Shown here in pieces: positions 1 to 5,794 of a stretch of DNA of 5,794 nucleotides; position 1 is the stretch's first letter, and every line of letters starts with the position of its first letter. This DNA is from UBA8437 sp003445035 (GTDB taxonomy: Bacteria > Planctomycetota > Planctomycetia > Planctomycetales > Planctomycetaceae). Where the stretch lies: positions 1-5,794 of the forward strand of contig CALCHI010000029.1 in the NCBI GenBank assembly GCA_937901285.1, in the 5' to 3' direction. The notes below the pieces were generated by a model. That model worked only from the letters and a program-made list of their open reading frames with translations. It was not told where the DNA came from and did no database searches. The position numbers and the translations under genes were made by a program.

Positions 1-29
1 TCTTCGACGAGAAGTGGGGCGTCAAGTAG
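1..29 (+). CDS. 3' end of an unidentified upstream gene (partial)
   Basis: An open frame enters from the left edge and reads FDEKWGVK before a TAG stop at 27-29. The charged, non-repetitive C-terminus looks coding, and the stop lies 59 nt before the next start on the same strand, as expected of an upstream operon neighbour. Eight residues are too few to assign a family. The frame could also be chance, since only nine codons are visible. Confidence 0.5.
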
Positions 30-76
30 CGACCCGGCCCACCCACGGGTAACCTGACCGGCGAAAGTCCGCACCC

Positions 77-80
77 GGAG
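77..80 (+). promoter_or_regulatory. Ribosome binding site of the large esterase gene
   Basis: GGAG lies 8 nt before the ATG at 89, a good Shine-Dalgarno match and spacing. It supports this ATG, which also places a complete signal peptide at the N-terminus. The other starts in this window have only weak purine-rich sequence or nothing recognisable upstream. Confidence 0.55.
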
Positions 81-88
81 ATATCTCG

Positions 89-2299
89 ATGCGCATCCGT
101 GACACCCTGCTGGTCCTCGGCACCATTCTCTGCCTGCTGGCCCCGTCGGCGGCTGACGCCGCAACCCCGCGGGTGTTTCCCGAGGGCAAACGCCCCGACG
201 ACAGCCGCCTGAAATCTCAAAAGGACCTCAACGCGTACTTCCCGTTCCTGGTGCCCGGGACACGCGAGGCGTGGGAAGTCCGCAAGCGAGAATTGAAGCA
301 GAGGATCCTGGTCTCGACCGGCCTGTGGCCGATGCCCCAGAGAACCCCGCTGAAGCCGGCCATCTACGGCAAGACCACCCGGCCGGGGTTCACCGTCGAG
401 AAGGTCCACTTCGAGAGCGTGCCGGGGCACTTTGTCACCGGGTTGCTGTTCCGGCCTGCGGGCAAGAAGGCCGGGGGCAAGCACCCGGCGGTGCTGTGTC
501 CTCACGGTCACGGCGGCCGGTTGCAGGATTACGGTGTTGCCAGCATGGCGGCGTTGATCAAGAGCGGCGCCGAGAAGTTCACCAAGTCGGGCCGGTTCCC
601 CAAGTTGGCCCGCTGTGCCACCCTGGCCAGGATGGGCTGCGTGACCTTGATCTACGACATGGAAGGTTATGCCGACGCCCAGCAGATCGGCATGGGCGTG
701 GCCCATCGGCTGCAGAAACAGCGGGCCCACATGAACAGTCCCGACGACGGCTGGGGCTTCATCAGCACCCAGGCCGAACTGCGTCTGCAGAGCATCATGG
801 GCCTGCAGACCTGGAACTCGATCCGCGGCCTTGATTTCCTGGCCGGACTGCCGGATGTCGATCCGAAGCGGATCGGTGTGACCGGAGGCAGTGGTGGAGG
901 AACCCAGACGATCCTGCTGTGTGCCATCGATCCGCGTCCGGTCGTGGCCTTCCCCAACGGGATGGTTTCGACATCGATGCAGGGGGGGTGCACGTGCGAG
1001 AACTGCTGCCTGCTGAGAATCGGCACCGGCAACGTCGAACTGGCCGCGTTGTTTGCTCCCAAGCCCCAGGGGATGACAGCGGCCAACGACTGGACCAAGG
1101 AGATGATGACCAAGGGGTATCCCGAGTTGCGGAAGCTCTACGGGCTCTACGGCAAACGTGACCACGTGCTGTGCCGTTCGCTGGTCCGGTTTCCGCACAA
1201 CTACAACTACGTCAGTCGCCGGATCATGTACAACCTGTTCAGCCGCCACCTCGGGCTGGGAGACAAGCCGGTTGTCGAGACCGACTACGAGCCGTTGACC
1301 TCCGAGGAGTACACGGTGTGGGACAAGGACCACCCGGCTCCCAAGGGGGGTGAAGACCACGAGAAGGCCGTCACCGGGTTCCTTTCGAAACAGTCCCAGG
1401 CCCAGCTGGCCTCGTTGGTCCCTCGGCAGCGCGAGGACATGACGCTGTACCGCGGCATTGTCGGCGGCGCGATCAAGACAATCATCGGCCGCGGGTTGCC
1501 CCGGGCCAACCAGGTGGACCGGACCAAGGTTGCCGAGCACGACCGGGGGGATTACCTGGAGTTCACCGACATCCTGAGGCTGAAGTCCGAGGGCGAATCG
1601 TTGCCGGTGGTGTCCTTTTTCCCGAAGAAGGCCAAGTACAGCGGGCTGGCCGTGGTGTGGGTCGACGGCCGGGGCAAGGCCGGTCTGTACGGCGAGAACG
1701 GTCGCCCGATCGCCGCTATCCGTAAGCTGCTCGATGGTGGTGCCGCGGTGCTAGGGGCGGACCTGTTGTACCAGGGCGAGTTCCTGGCCGGCGGCAAACC
1801 GCTGGGGATGACGCCCAAGGTGAGCAACAACCGCGAGTTCGCCGCCTACACGTTCGGGTACAACCACACGGTTTTCGCCAGCCGGGTTCACGACATCCTG
1901 ACCTTGCTGGCGTTCGTGAAGGGTCACGAGGAGGACAAGGCCGGGGCGGTGGCCCTGGTGGGGACCGCAGGGGCGGGTCCGTTGGTCGCCACGGCGCGGG
2001 TGCTGGTCCAGGACCTGGTCGACAAGGCGGTTGTTGGCACCGGAGGCTTCCGCTTCGTCAACGTCAAGCATTACCGCGATCCCGAGTTCCTGCCCGGAGC
2101 CGTCAAGTACGGTGACCTGCCCGGATTGCTTTCCCTGGCTGCACCGCTGCCGTTGTGGCTGGCCGGTGAGAAAGGGCGGGTTCCCCAGCGTGTGCAGGCG
2201 GTCTACAAGGCGATGAAACGACCCAAGTACGTGGTCTCGCAAAAGGGCGACGAGTCCGATGCGGTGATGGCCGCCGTTCCCTGGTTGCTGGGCCAGTAG
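89..2299 (+). CDS. Secreted acetylxylan-esterase-like alpha/beta hydrolase with a degenerate second hydrolase domain
   Basis: Probable exported serine ester hydrolase of 736 residues. The N-terminus has a signal peptide: basic start, hydrophobic stretch about 7-19, likely cleavage after Ala24 (ADA|A). The first hydrolase domain spans about 75-395. It shows a strand-plus-oxyanion segment around CPHGHGG (137-143), the nucleophile elbow GGSGGG with Ser268, a candidate acid Asp334 in ANDW, and a candidate His370 in FPHNYN. This order fits the acetylxylan esterase/dienelactone hydrolase group. A Cys cluster, CTCENCC (301-307), follows the elbow. A second half (about 500-736) repeats the outline, with VVWVDGRGK, then VALVGTAGAG where Ala627 occupies the nucleophile position, then PLPLWLAGE. 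It is probably inactive and structural or substrate-binding. The protein is roughly twice the length of a single-domain acetylxylan esterase. The start is supported by GGAG 8 nt upstream. It probably forms an operon with the SGNH-Dabb gene 42 nt downstream. Deacetylation of a polysaccharide is the likely role, but the substrate is inferred; peptidase or another esterase activity is possible. Fold assignment is firm, specificity is not. Confidence 0.86.
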   Translation: MRIRDTLLVLGTILCLLAPSAADAATPRVFPEGKRPDDSRLKSQKDLNAYFPFLVPGTREAWEVRKRELKQRILVSTGLWPMPQRTPLKPAIYGKTTRPGFTVEKVHFESVPGHFVTGLLFRPAGKKAGGKHPAVLCPHGHGGRLQDYGVASMAALIKSGAEKFTKSGRFPKLARCATLARMGCVTLIYDMEGYADAQQIGMGVAHRLQKQRAHMNSPDDGWGFISTQAELRLQSIMGLQTWNSIRGLDFLAGLPDVDPKRIGVTGGSGGGTQTILLCAIDPRPVVAFPNGMVSTSMQGGCTCENCCLLRIGTGNVELAALFAPKPQGMTAANDWTKEMMTKGYPELRKLYGLYGKRDHVLCRSLVRFPHNYNYVSRRIMYNLFSRHLGLGDKPVVETDYEPLTSEEYTVWDKDHPAPKGGEDHEKAVTGFLSKQSQAQLASLVPRQREDMTLYRGIVGGAIKTIIGRGLPRANQVDRTKVAEHDRGDYLEFTDILRLKSEGESLPVVSFFPKKAKYSGLAVVWVDGRGKAGLYGENGRPIAAIRKLLDGGAAVLGADLLYQGEFLAGGKPLGMTPKVSNNREFAAYTFGYNHTVFASRVHDILTLLAFVKGHEEDKAGAVALVGTAGAGPLVATARVLVQDLVDKAVVGTGGFRFVNVKHYRDPEFLPGAVKYGDLPGLLSLAAPLPLWLAGEKGRVPQRVQAVYKAMKRPKYVVSQKGDESDAVMAAVPWLLGQ

Positions 2300-2341
2300 C
2301 CCGGACGCCGGTTTCCCTTCCCGATCAGACTGGACGACGCG

Positions 2342-3385
2342 ATGTCGCTGACCTGTCCCGAGTTCGTCCGTGAGACGATCCCGTCTTTCGTTTCCCTGGC
2401 CGTGGCTTTTTCGGCTGTGGCACTGGTGGTCAACCCGGCCCCGGCCGCCGACGGCAAGCTGAAGACCGGTGACCGGATTGTCTTCCTCGGCGATTCGATC
2501 ACCCAGTTCGGCGAACGACCCGACGGCTATGTCCAACTGGTCCGGAAGTACTTCAAGACACGGCACGCCGAGATGAAGATCGACGTGGTCGGAGCCGGAA
2601 TCAGCGGCCACAAGGTGCCCGATCTCGAGAAACGACTCGATCGCGATGTGCTGGACAAAAAGCCCAACGTGGTGGTGATCTACATCGGCATCAACGACGT
2701 GTGGCACTCGCTGCAGGGCAAGGGGACGTCGAAGGAGGATTTCGAGGCGGGACTGGGGCGGTTGATCGAACGGATCGAGTCCGCCGGTGCCCGCGTGGTG
2801 CTCTGTACGCCGAGCGTGATCGGCGAGAAACCGGCCGGATCGAACTCGCTGGACAAGATGTTGGCCGAGTACTCGGCGATTTCCCGCAAGGTCGCGGGGC
2901 GAACCGGCGTTCAGTTGCTGGACCTGAACCGGGAGTTTCACGCCTACCTGGGTCGCCACAATCCCCTGGAGGCCGAGAGCAAGGTGCTGACCGGAGACGG
3001 CGTGCACCTGAATGCGGCCGGCAACCGATTCGTCGCGGCCCGGATGCTCGAGGCCCTGGGCGTCGGCGGGCCGGGTTCACGGCGGCTCCGTCACGTGGTG
3101 CTGTTCAAGTTCAAGCCCGAGGTCACCAAGCCCCAGGTCCAGGAGGTGGTGCGGGCGTTCGCGGCTCTGCCGCAGCGGATCGAGGCGATTGTCGGGTTCG
3201 AACACGGGGTCGATGTCAGCGTCGAGAACAAGCAGAAGGGGTTCACCCACGGGTTCGTGGTGACCTTCGGCGACGAGAAGGGACGCGACATCTACCTGCC
3301 GCATCCGGCGCACCAGGAGTTCGTCAAGCTGGTTGGGCCACGGGTGGCAGACGTGCTGGTGTTTGACTACTGGACGGGAAAGTAG
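2342..3385 (+). CDS. Secreted SGNH/GDSL esterase fused to a C-terminal Dabb domain
   Basis: Exported two-domain protein of 347 residues. A signal peptide covers about 1-35, with a hydrophobic core at 14-30 and probable cleavage after Ala35 (APA|A). The SGNH hydrolase domain (about 43-240) has all four blocks: FLGDSIT with nucleophile Ser52, GAGISG with oxyanion Gly89, GIND with Asn118, and DGVHL with Asp219 and His222. It should therefore be an active ester hydrolase, probably removing acetyl or other acyl groups from sugars. After a short Gly-rich linker (241-247), residues about 249-343 match the Dabb (stress-responsive A/B barrel) family: opening RHVVLFKFK, central THGFVVTF, and YLPHPAHQEF near the end. 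Dabb domains are usually small, free-standing dimeric barrels, so the fusion is noteworthy. The role of the Dabb half is unknown; dimerisation or ligand binding is a guess. The start is the ATG 42 nt after the preceding stop; only a weak GGAC lies upstream, but the complete signal peptide supports it. Co-transcription with the large esterase is likely. Confidence 0.88.
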   Translation: MSLTCPEFVRETIPSFVSLAVAFSAVALVVNPAPAADGKLKTGDRIVFLGDSITQFGERPDGYVQLVRKYFKTRHAEMKIDVVGAGISGHKVPDLEKRLDRDVLDKKPNVVVIYIGINDVWHSLQGKGTSKEDFEAGLGRLIERIESAGARVVLCTPSVIGEKPAGSNSLDKMLAEYSAISRKVAGRTGVQLLDLNREFHAYLGRHNPLEAESKVLTGDGVHLNAAGNRFVAARMLEALGVGGPGSRRLRHVVLFKFKPEVTKPQVQEVVRAFAALPQRIEAIVGFEHGVDVSVENKQKGFTHGFVVTFGDEKGRDIYLPHPAHQEFVKLVGPRVADVLVFDYWTGK

Positions 3386-3409
3386 CTCCTCCTGGCCGTC
3401 GGTTTTCAA

Positions 3410-3437
3410 CTCCCCGCCGGCACAAGCCAGCGGGGAG
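3410..3437. terminator. GC-rich hairpin between convergent genes, possible bidirectional terminator
   Basis: CTCCCCGC (3410-3417) and GCGGGGAG (3430-3437) form a perfect 8-bp stem. Past one mismatch, three further inner pairs close a 4-nt loop. The hairpin starts 25 nt after the stop of the SGNH-Dabb gene and ends 28 nt before the stop of the opposing DUF1559 gene. No proper T-run follows on either strand (only TTT on the plus side), so it is not a textbook intrinsic terminator. Its position between convergent genes is the main support. Confidence 0.5.
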
Positions 3438-3464
3438 CGGTTTCCCCGGTGATCACGGCCACTT

Positions 3465-4571
3465 TTATTCGTCGCTCAGGATCACCTGGCCAAATCGTTG
3501 CCCGTCGGGGGTGACGAGCCTGGCGAACACCCTGGGATCGACGTTCATGTTGATTGACCGGACGTTGCCGGCACAGAACGCAAAGTTGACCAGCTCGCCG
3601 TGGTTGGAGCTGGGACGCGGCGCCTTGAATCTCGCCGCGGTCAAGTTCTTGTTGAGTCGTCCCGCGACGACAGCAGGGTTCGAGAAGCTTGTGATGCTTC
3701 CCAGTGTCAACTTGCCGGGAACCGCGTTCGGGTTGAGATTGACGCCCGATGCCACGAGTACCCCAAACAACGAACCGCCCTGTCGGCAATCCGCCACGGT
3801 TTGTCCCGATGCGTCCGGGTGCCAGGCCCAGTTTCCTGCCTGGAGGTTCTCTCCGAAGAGGATCGTGTTGGAGTTGCCGTCGCCGGCACTGATGAAGTCC
3901 AGGGTCATCTTGTGGACATCCTTTTCGAATCCAACGGCACCGGGGATCAGGCCCGAGGACACCCCGTTGTCGGGCGCCCAGAAGACGCCCGTGGCGTGTG
4001 CCACTCTCTCGCTGTTGGGCCCCCCGTAATTAAAACTGTCGGGTTCGGCCGTCTGCAGGTTTGCGTTCTGGAAGGCCGCCAAACCCATGTAACCACCGTT
4101 GCCAACGTAACTCAGTCCACTGCTCTGACTGTAGTTGTTGTCGTCGACCACACAGCTCAGTGATTCCACGTGAGGAATATCCCCACCGGAAGCAATCCCA
4201 CCGAGTGTTCCATTGGCCACGATTCGTTGCAGGTCGTTCCTGTCCAGGAACGGCAGCAATGCCACCGGCCACGGACGCGAAATCGCCTTGTCGACGAAGT
4301 TCCCATTGGCATCCAGAGCCGGGTACCAGTCGTAGGCATCCGGCAGGCGGCCATTGCTTGCACTGGTGAAGTTCATGGTTGCTGCGGCGAGTTGCTTCAG
4401 ATTGTTGGCACACTGGATCCGTCGAGCGGCAGTCCGTGCGTTCATGATGGCTGGCATGATCAAGGAGGCCAGCACGGCGATGATCGAGATCACCACCAAC
4501 AGTTCGATCAGGGTAAAGCCCCTGCGGCGGGATGCGACACACTGCCCCCGTCTGGTTGTCGTTTTGGTCAT
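3465..4571 (-). CDS. DUF1559 protein with prepilin-type N-terminal methylation signal
   Basis: Complete 368-residue member of the DUF1559 (SBP_bac_10) family. Members carry a type IV pilin/type II secretion pseudopilin N-terminus and are very numerous in planctomycetes; their function is unknown. The N-terminus has a basic leader, RRRG|FTLIELLVV, with the processing site between Gly18 and Phe19 and the conserved Glu at position 5 of the mature chain (Glu23). One hydrophobic helix (about 19-42) follows, then CANNLKQLAAA (54-64), typical of the family. DGNSNTILFGE (231-241) matches the conserved DG(T/S)SNT segment. Near the C-terminus the usual H-X9-DG motif reads His324, nine residues, then Ala334-Gly335, so the Asp is replaced. 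Length is normal for the family. A weak purine-rich AAGAAG lies 9 nt before the ATG. It probably sits in the inner membrane or assembles as a pseudopilin-like extracellular protein. Its neighbours give no partner, and the 214-nt upstream gap suggests its own promoter. Confidence 0.93.
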   Translation of the reverse strand: MTKTTTRRGQCVASRRRGFTLIELLVVISIIAVLASLIMPAIMNARTAARRIQCANNLKQLAAATMNFTSASNGRLPDAYDWYPALDANGNFVDKAISRPWPVALLPFLDRNDLQRIVANGTLGGIASGGDIPHVESLSCVVDDNNYSQSSGLSYVGNGGYMGLAAFQNANLQTAEPDSFNYGGPNSERVAHATGVFWAPDNGVSSGLIPGAVGFEKDVHKMTLDFISAGDGNSNTILFGENLQAGNWAWHPDASGQTVADCRQGGSLFGVLVASGVNLNPNAVPGKLTLGSITSFSNPAVVAGRLNKNLTAARFKAPRPSSNHGELVNFAFCAGNVRSINMNVDPRVFARLVTPDGQRFGQVILSDE

Positions 4572-4673
4572 CGTGAATAACTTCTTTCTGGACTGTCAGC
4601 CTTCGGAGAACCCGACATCATGAGTGCACGGGTCTTACGAGTTGCGCAAAGACGACAACACGAGGCGCGGACC

Positions 4674-4691
4674 CGTCTGCGGAGTCAGACG
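4674..4691. repeat. Inverted repeat, 6-bp stem, upstream of the DUF1559 gene
   Basis: CGTCTG (4674-4679) and CAGACG (4686-4691) pair perfectly around a 6-nt loop. The element is about 100 nt upstream of the DUF1559 start, immediately after a longer inverted repeat in the direction of transcription. It could be part of an operator, a 5' leader structure or terminator debris. A 6-bp stem is common by chance in G+C-rich DNA. Confidence 0.35.
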
Positions 4692-4700
4692 CAAGAGAGG

Positions 4701-4729
4701 TTGACGCGTTACACACAGGAACGCGTCAA
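4701..4729. repeat. Perfect 10-bp inverted repeat between the His-rich protein gene and the DUF1559 gene
   Basis: TTGACGCGTT (4701-4710) and AACGCGTCAA (4720-4729) are exact reverse complements around a 9-nt spacer. On the minus strand it starts 56 nt after the stop of the His-rich protein gene and ends about 130 nt before the DUF1559 start. It may be the terminator of the former (minus strand continues CCTCTCTT, a poor U-run) or an operator for the latter. The symmetry is exact; the role is inferred. Confidence 0.5.
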
Positions 4730-4785
4730 TTAATCCAGCGCGCTGCGCGAACGCTGACCGCAATCGAACAAGTTGTTGACGTCAG

Positions 4786-5157
4786 TCAGGAAAGAGGCGG
4801 GCCGCGCTGGCAGGCGGCCGGAGAGACGCGCGACACCCCAAGCAGGGGTGAGAAGTGCTCCGCAAACTCGACTCTGACCGCGGGGCCAATGACCGCAGCG
4901 GGCAACGAAGATTGAAGGTTGGCATAGAACTCGCAGATCGCACACTTGTGACGATCCGTGGCGATCGGTGCGGAACCAGGGCTGGACTTGTGTTCCGGAC
5001 CGTGATGGTGGGTGTGGCCGCAATGGTGATTTGATTTCGGGACGTGCGTGGAGCATGCGTGGTCGTGCGCAAAACCCGGCAAGAAGTGCAGCGACTGCCC
5101 GAAGACGCCCAGGAGGACAAAACAGCCGGTGAAGAGAAGTCGGCGAAACTTGAGCAT
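4786..5157 (-). CDS. Small secreted His/Cys-rich putative metal-binding protein, DUF2946-like
   Basis: A 123-residue protein with a signal peptide: KFRR start, hydrophobic core about 7-20, likely cleavage after Ala30 (GFA|H). The mature N-terminal part is strikingly His-rich: twelve His between residues 24 and 70, including HHCGHTHHH at 44-52. A CAIC motif (Cys72, Cys75) follows, and Cys35, Cys46 and Cys116 add further thiols. The C-terminus ends QRGPPLS. A signal peptide, a His-rich stretch, a CxxC and a terminal R-(A/G)-P-P resemble DUF2946-type small proteins, some of which are linked to copper handling; this placement is by eye. Binding of a transition metal in the periplasm or outside the cell is inferred. 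Mostly C- or G-ending codons support real coding. No Shine-Dalgarno is visible upstream; an ATG 8 nt before the chosen one is out of frame. No metal transporter or regulator is adjacent, so context does not confirm the role. Gaps on both sides suggest a separate transcript. Confidence 0.72.
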   Translation of the reverse strand: MLKFRRLLFTGCFVLLGVFGQSLHFLPGFAHDHACSTHVPKSNHHCGHTHHHGPEHKSSPGSAPIATDRHKCAICEFYANLQSSLPAAVIGPAVRVEFAEHFSPLLGVSRVSPAACQRGPPLS

Positions 5158-5182
5158 CGGACCATCAGCTGGCGAGAAACGA

Positions 5183-5202
5183 CCAACAGACTGTTCTGTT
5201 GG
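5183..5202. repeat. Inverted repeat in the leader of the His-rich protein gene
   Basis: CCAACAGA (5183-5190) and TCTGTTGG (5195-5202) form a perfect 8-bp stem with a 4-nt loop; allowing one bulged base, three more pairs can be added outside. It lies 26 to 45 nt upstream of the His-rich protein start, a place where an operator or an mRNA leader hairpin would act. No known regulator motif is recognised. Confidence 0.45.
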
Positions 5203-5252
5203 GTCAAAACTACTCAGTAAAACTTACGGAGACGTCAAAAAAGGCGTTTGAA

Positions 5253-5267
5253 GAATTGGCTCAATTC
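5253..5267. repeat. Short AT-rich palindrome upstream of the His-rich protein gene
   Basis: GAATTG and CAATTC flank a 3-nt centre, giving a perfect interrupted palindrome. It sits about 96 to 110 nt upstream of the His-rich protein start, in the most A+T-rich part of the window (about 5205-5305), which is the likely promoter region. It may be a regulator site; no promoter hexamers could be assigned convincingly. Confidence 0.3.
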
Positions 5268-5305
5268 CCAATTTTGTCGACCGCAATTCACGAGAACTTA
5301 ACATT

Positions 5306-5324
5306 GGAGGTGCCCCGCACTTCC
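5306..5324 (-). terminator. Weak hairpin downstream of the DUF1501 gene, possible terminator
   Basis: GGAGGTGC (5306-5313) and GCACTTCC (5317-5324) pair over 8 positions around a 3-nt loop. One pair is G-U in plus-strand RNA and a mismatch in minus-strand RNA. It starts 32 nt after the DUF1501 stop on the minus strand. No U-run follows in that direction, so the terminator reading rests mainly on position. Confidence 0.25.
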
Positions 5325-5355
5325 TTTGAGTTCTAGTCCCGGTACATCGGGTCGC

Positions 5356-5794
5356 CTAGAACAACTCGGTGATCGGCTGTTGATTGACGACGATCTGCTC
5401 GAGTTCCTTGGGCAGGTCGGCCTGGACACGGAGTTGGCCGATGTCGAACAGCGAGTGCATGACGGTGGCCATGACCTGGCTGCTGGAGATCGGCTGAGAG
5501 GCGGGTCGGCTTCCGGTGCGGTCGGAACGACCGATGACCTGTCCGGTCTTCAGTCCACCACCGGCGAACGCCAGGGTGCAGAGGTTCCCCCAGTGATCGC
5601 GACCGCCGTTCTTGTTGATCCGCGGAGTCCGGCCGAACTCGCCGGTGATCACCAGCAGCACCTTATCGGCGATGCCCCGCTGGTGGATGTCCTCGATGAA
5701 TGCCGAGGCGGCCTTGTCGACGGCCGGCAGCAACGTGGCCAGGCCATCGTCGACCCGGAATTCCTTGCCACCGCCGTGCATGTCCCAGCCGCCG
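5356..5794 (-). CDS. DUF1501 family protein, C-terminal part (5' end beyond window)
   Basis: The last 145 residues of a DUF1501 protein, an alkaline-phosphatase/sulfatase-superfamily-like family abundant in planctomycetes. The frame stays open to the right edge and reads GGWDMHGGG there, so the ATG at 5781 is internal and not the true start. Diagnostic segments follow in family order: GWDMH (usually GWDTH), ITGEFGRTP (about 5623-5646), NGGRDHW with the Asp-His pair expected to bind metal, GGGLKTGQVIGRSD, and the terminal QQPITELF. In this superfamily the Asp, Glu and His residues of such segments are candidate metal ligands. DUF1501 proteins often carry a Tat-type leader and are frequently encoded next to DUF1549/DUF1553 cytochrome-type genes; both the leader and any such partner would lie beyond the right edge. 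Biochemical activity is unknown. About 200 nt separate it from the next gene on the same strand, so it is probably the last gene of its operon. Confidence 0.93.
   Translation of the reverse strand, partial: GGWDMHGGGKEFRVDDGLATLLPAVDKAASAFIEDIHQRGIADKVLLVITGEFGRTPRINKNGGRDHWGNLCTLAFAGGGLKTGQVIGRSDRTGSRPASQPISSSQVMATVMHSLFDIGQLRVQADLPKELEQIVVNQQPITELF

Noticed and set aside
1751..3007. A 418-codon open frame on the minus strand across the end of the large esterase and most of the SGNH domain
   Set aside because: It lies antisense to two genes with clear families, has no recognisable domain or leader, is rich in Gln, His, Arg and Gly as antisense frames of G+C-rich genes are, and would span their intergenic gap.
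3511..4163. Two long plus-strand frames antisense to the DUF1559 gene
   Set aside because: The DUF1559 reading is unambiguous from end to end; these frames show no domain and no ribosome binding site.
4777..4784. TGACGTCA palindrome, partly echoed by GACGTCAA at 5231-5238
   Set aside because: An 8-bp palindrome at the end of a gene plus a partial match elsewhere is within chance expectation for this base composition.
5121..5157. Possible lipobox ending at Cys12 (FTGC) in the His-rich protein
   Set aside because: The -3 residue is Phe, not Leu/Val/Ile, and the hydrophobic core mostly follows the Cys instead of preceding it; an ordinary signal peptidase site after Ala30 fits better.
5186..5196. 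AACAG-A-CTGTT as a LexA-type SOS box
   Set aside because: The half-sites have the wrong order and spacing for CTGT-N8-ACAG, and no SOS gene is nearby.
4782..5207. A 141-codon minus-strand frame overlapping the His-rich protein in another frame
   Set aside because: It is Ser/Arg/Thr-rich and low-complexity with no signal peptide, whereas the overlapping 123-residue frame has a signal peptide, a CxxC motif and codon use favouring C or G at third positions.
5233..5238. TTGACG on the minus strand as a -35 box for the His-rich protein gene
   Set aside because: No acceptable -10 hexamer is found 16 to 19 nt downstream, so a promoter call is not supported.

Overview
The window is G+C-rich and reads as a chromosomal segment of a planctomycete (Planctomycetota), or possibly a close relative. 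The best evidence is one complete DUF1559 protein, with a prepilin-type N-terminal methylation signal, and the C-terminal part of a DUF1501 protein. Both families are strongly expanded in Planctomycetota. A species cannot be named from this sequence alone.

Layout: the left 3.4 kb is transcribed rightward. It holds the last codons of an unidentified gene (1-29), a 736-residue secreted alpha/beta hydrolase of the acetylxylan-esterase/dienelactone-hydrolase type (89-2299), and 42 nt later a 347-residue secreted SGNH/GDSL esterase with a C-terminal Dabb (stress-responsive A/B barrel) domain (2342-3385). The right 2.4 kb is transcribed leftward. In transcription order it holds the DUF1501 gene (cut by the right edge, ending at 5356), a small secreted His/Cys-rich protein (5157-4786), and the DUF1559 gene (4571-3465). 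The two blocks converge on a short gap with a GC-rich hairpin that probably serves as terminator.

Function: the two rightward genes look like an operon of exported ester hydrolases, plausibly removing acyl groups from polysaccharides or other extracellular esters; the substrate is not readable. The leftward genes are separated by gaps of about 200 nt that contain several inverted repeats, so they are probably separate transcription units. No RNA gene, CRISPR array, insertion sequence or phage gene was seen.

The less ordinary points are: a second alpha/beta-hydrolase-like half in the large esterase with Ala where the nucleophile should be; the SGNH-Dabb fusion; the small His-rich CxxC protein, which resembles DUF2946-type proteins; a DUF1559 protein whose H-X9-DG motif reads H-X9-AG; and a perfect 10-bp inverted repeat upstream of that gene. 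No new multi-gene system is clearly present.
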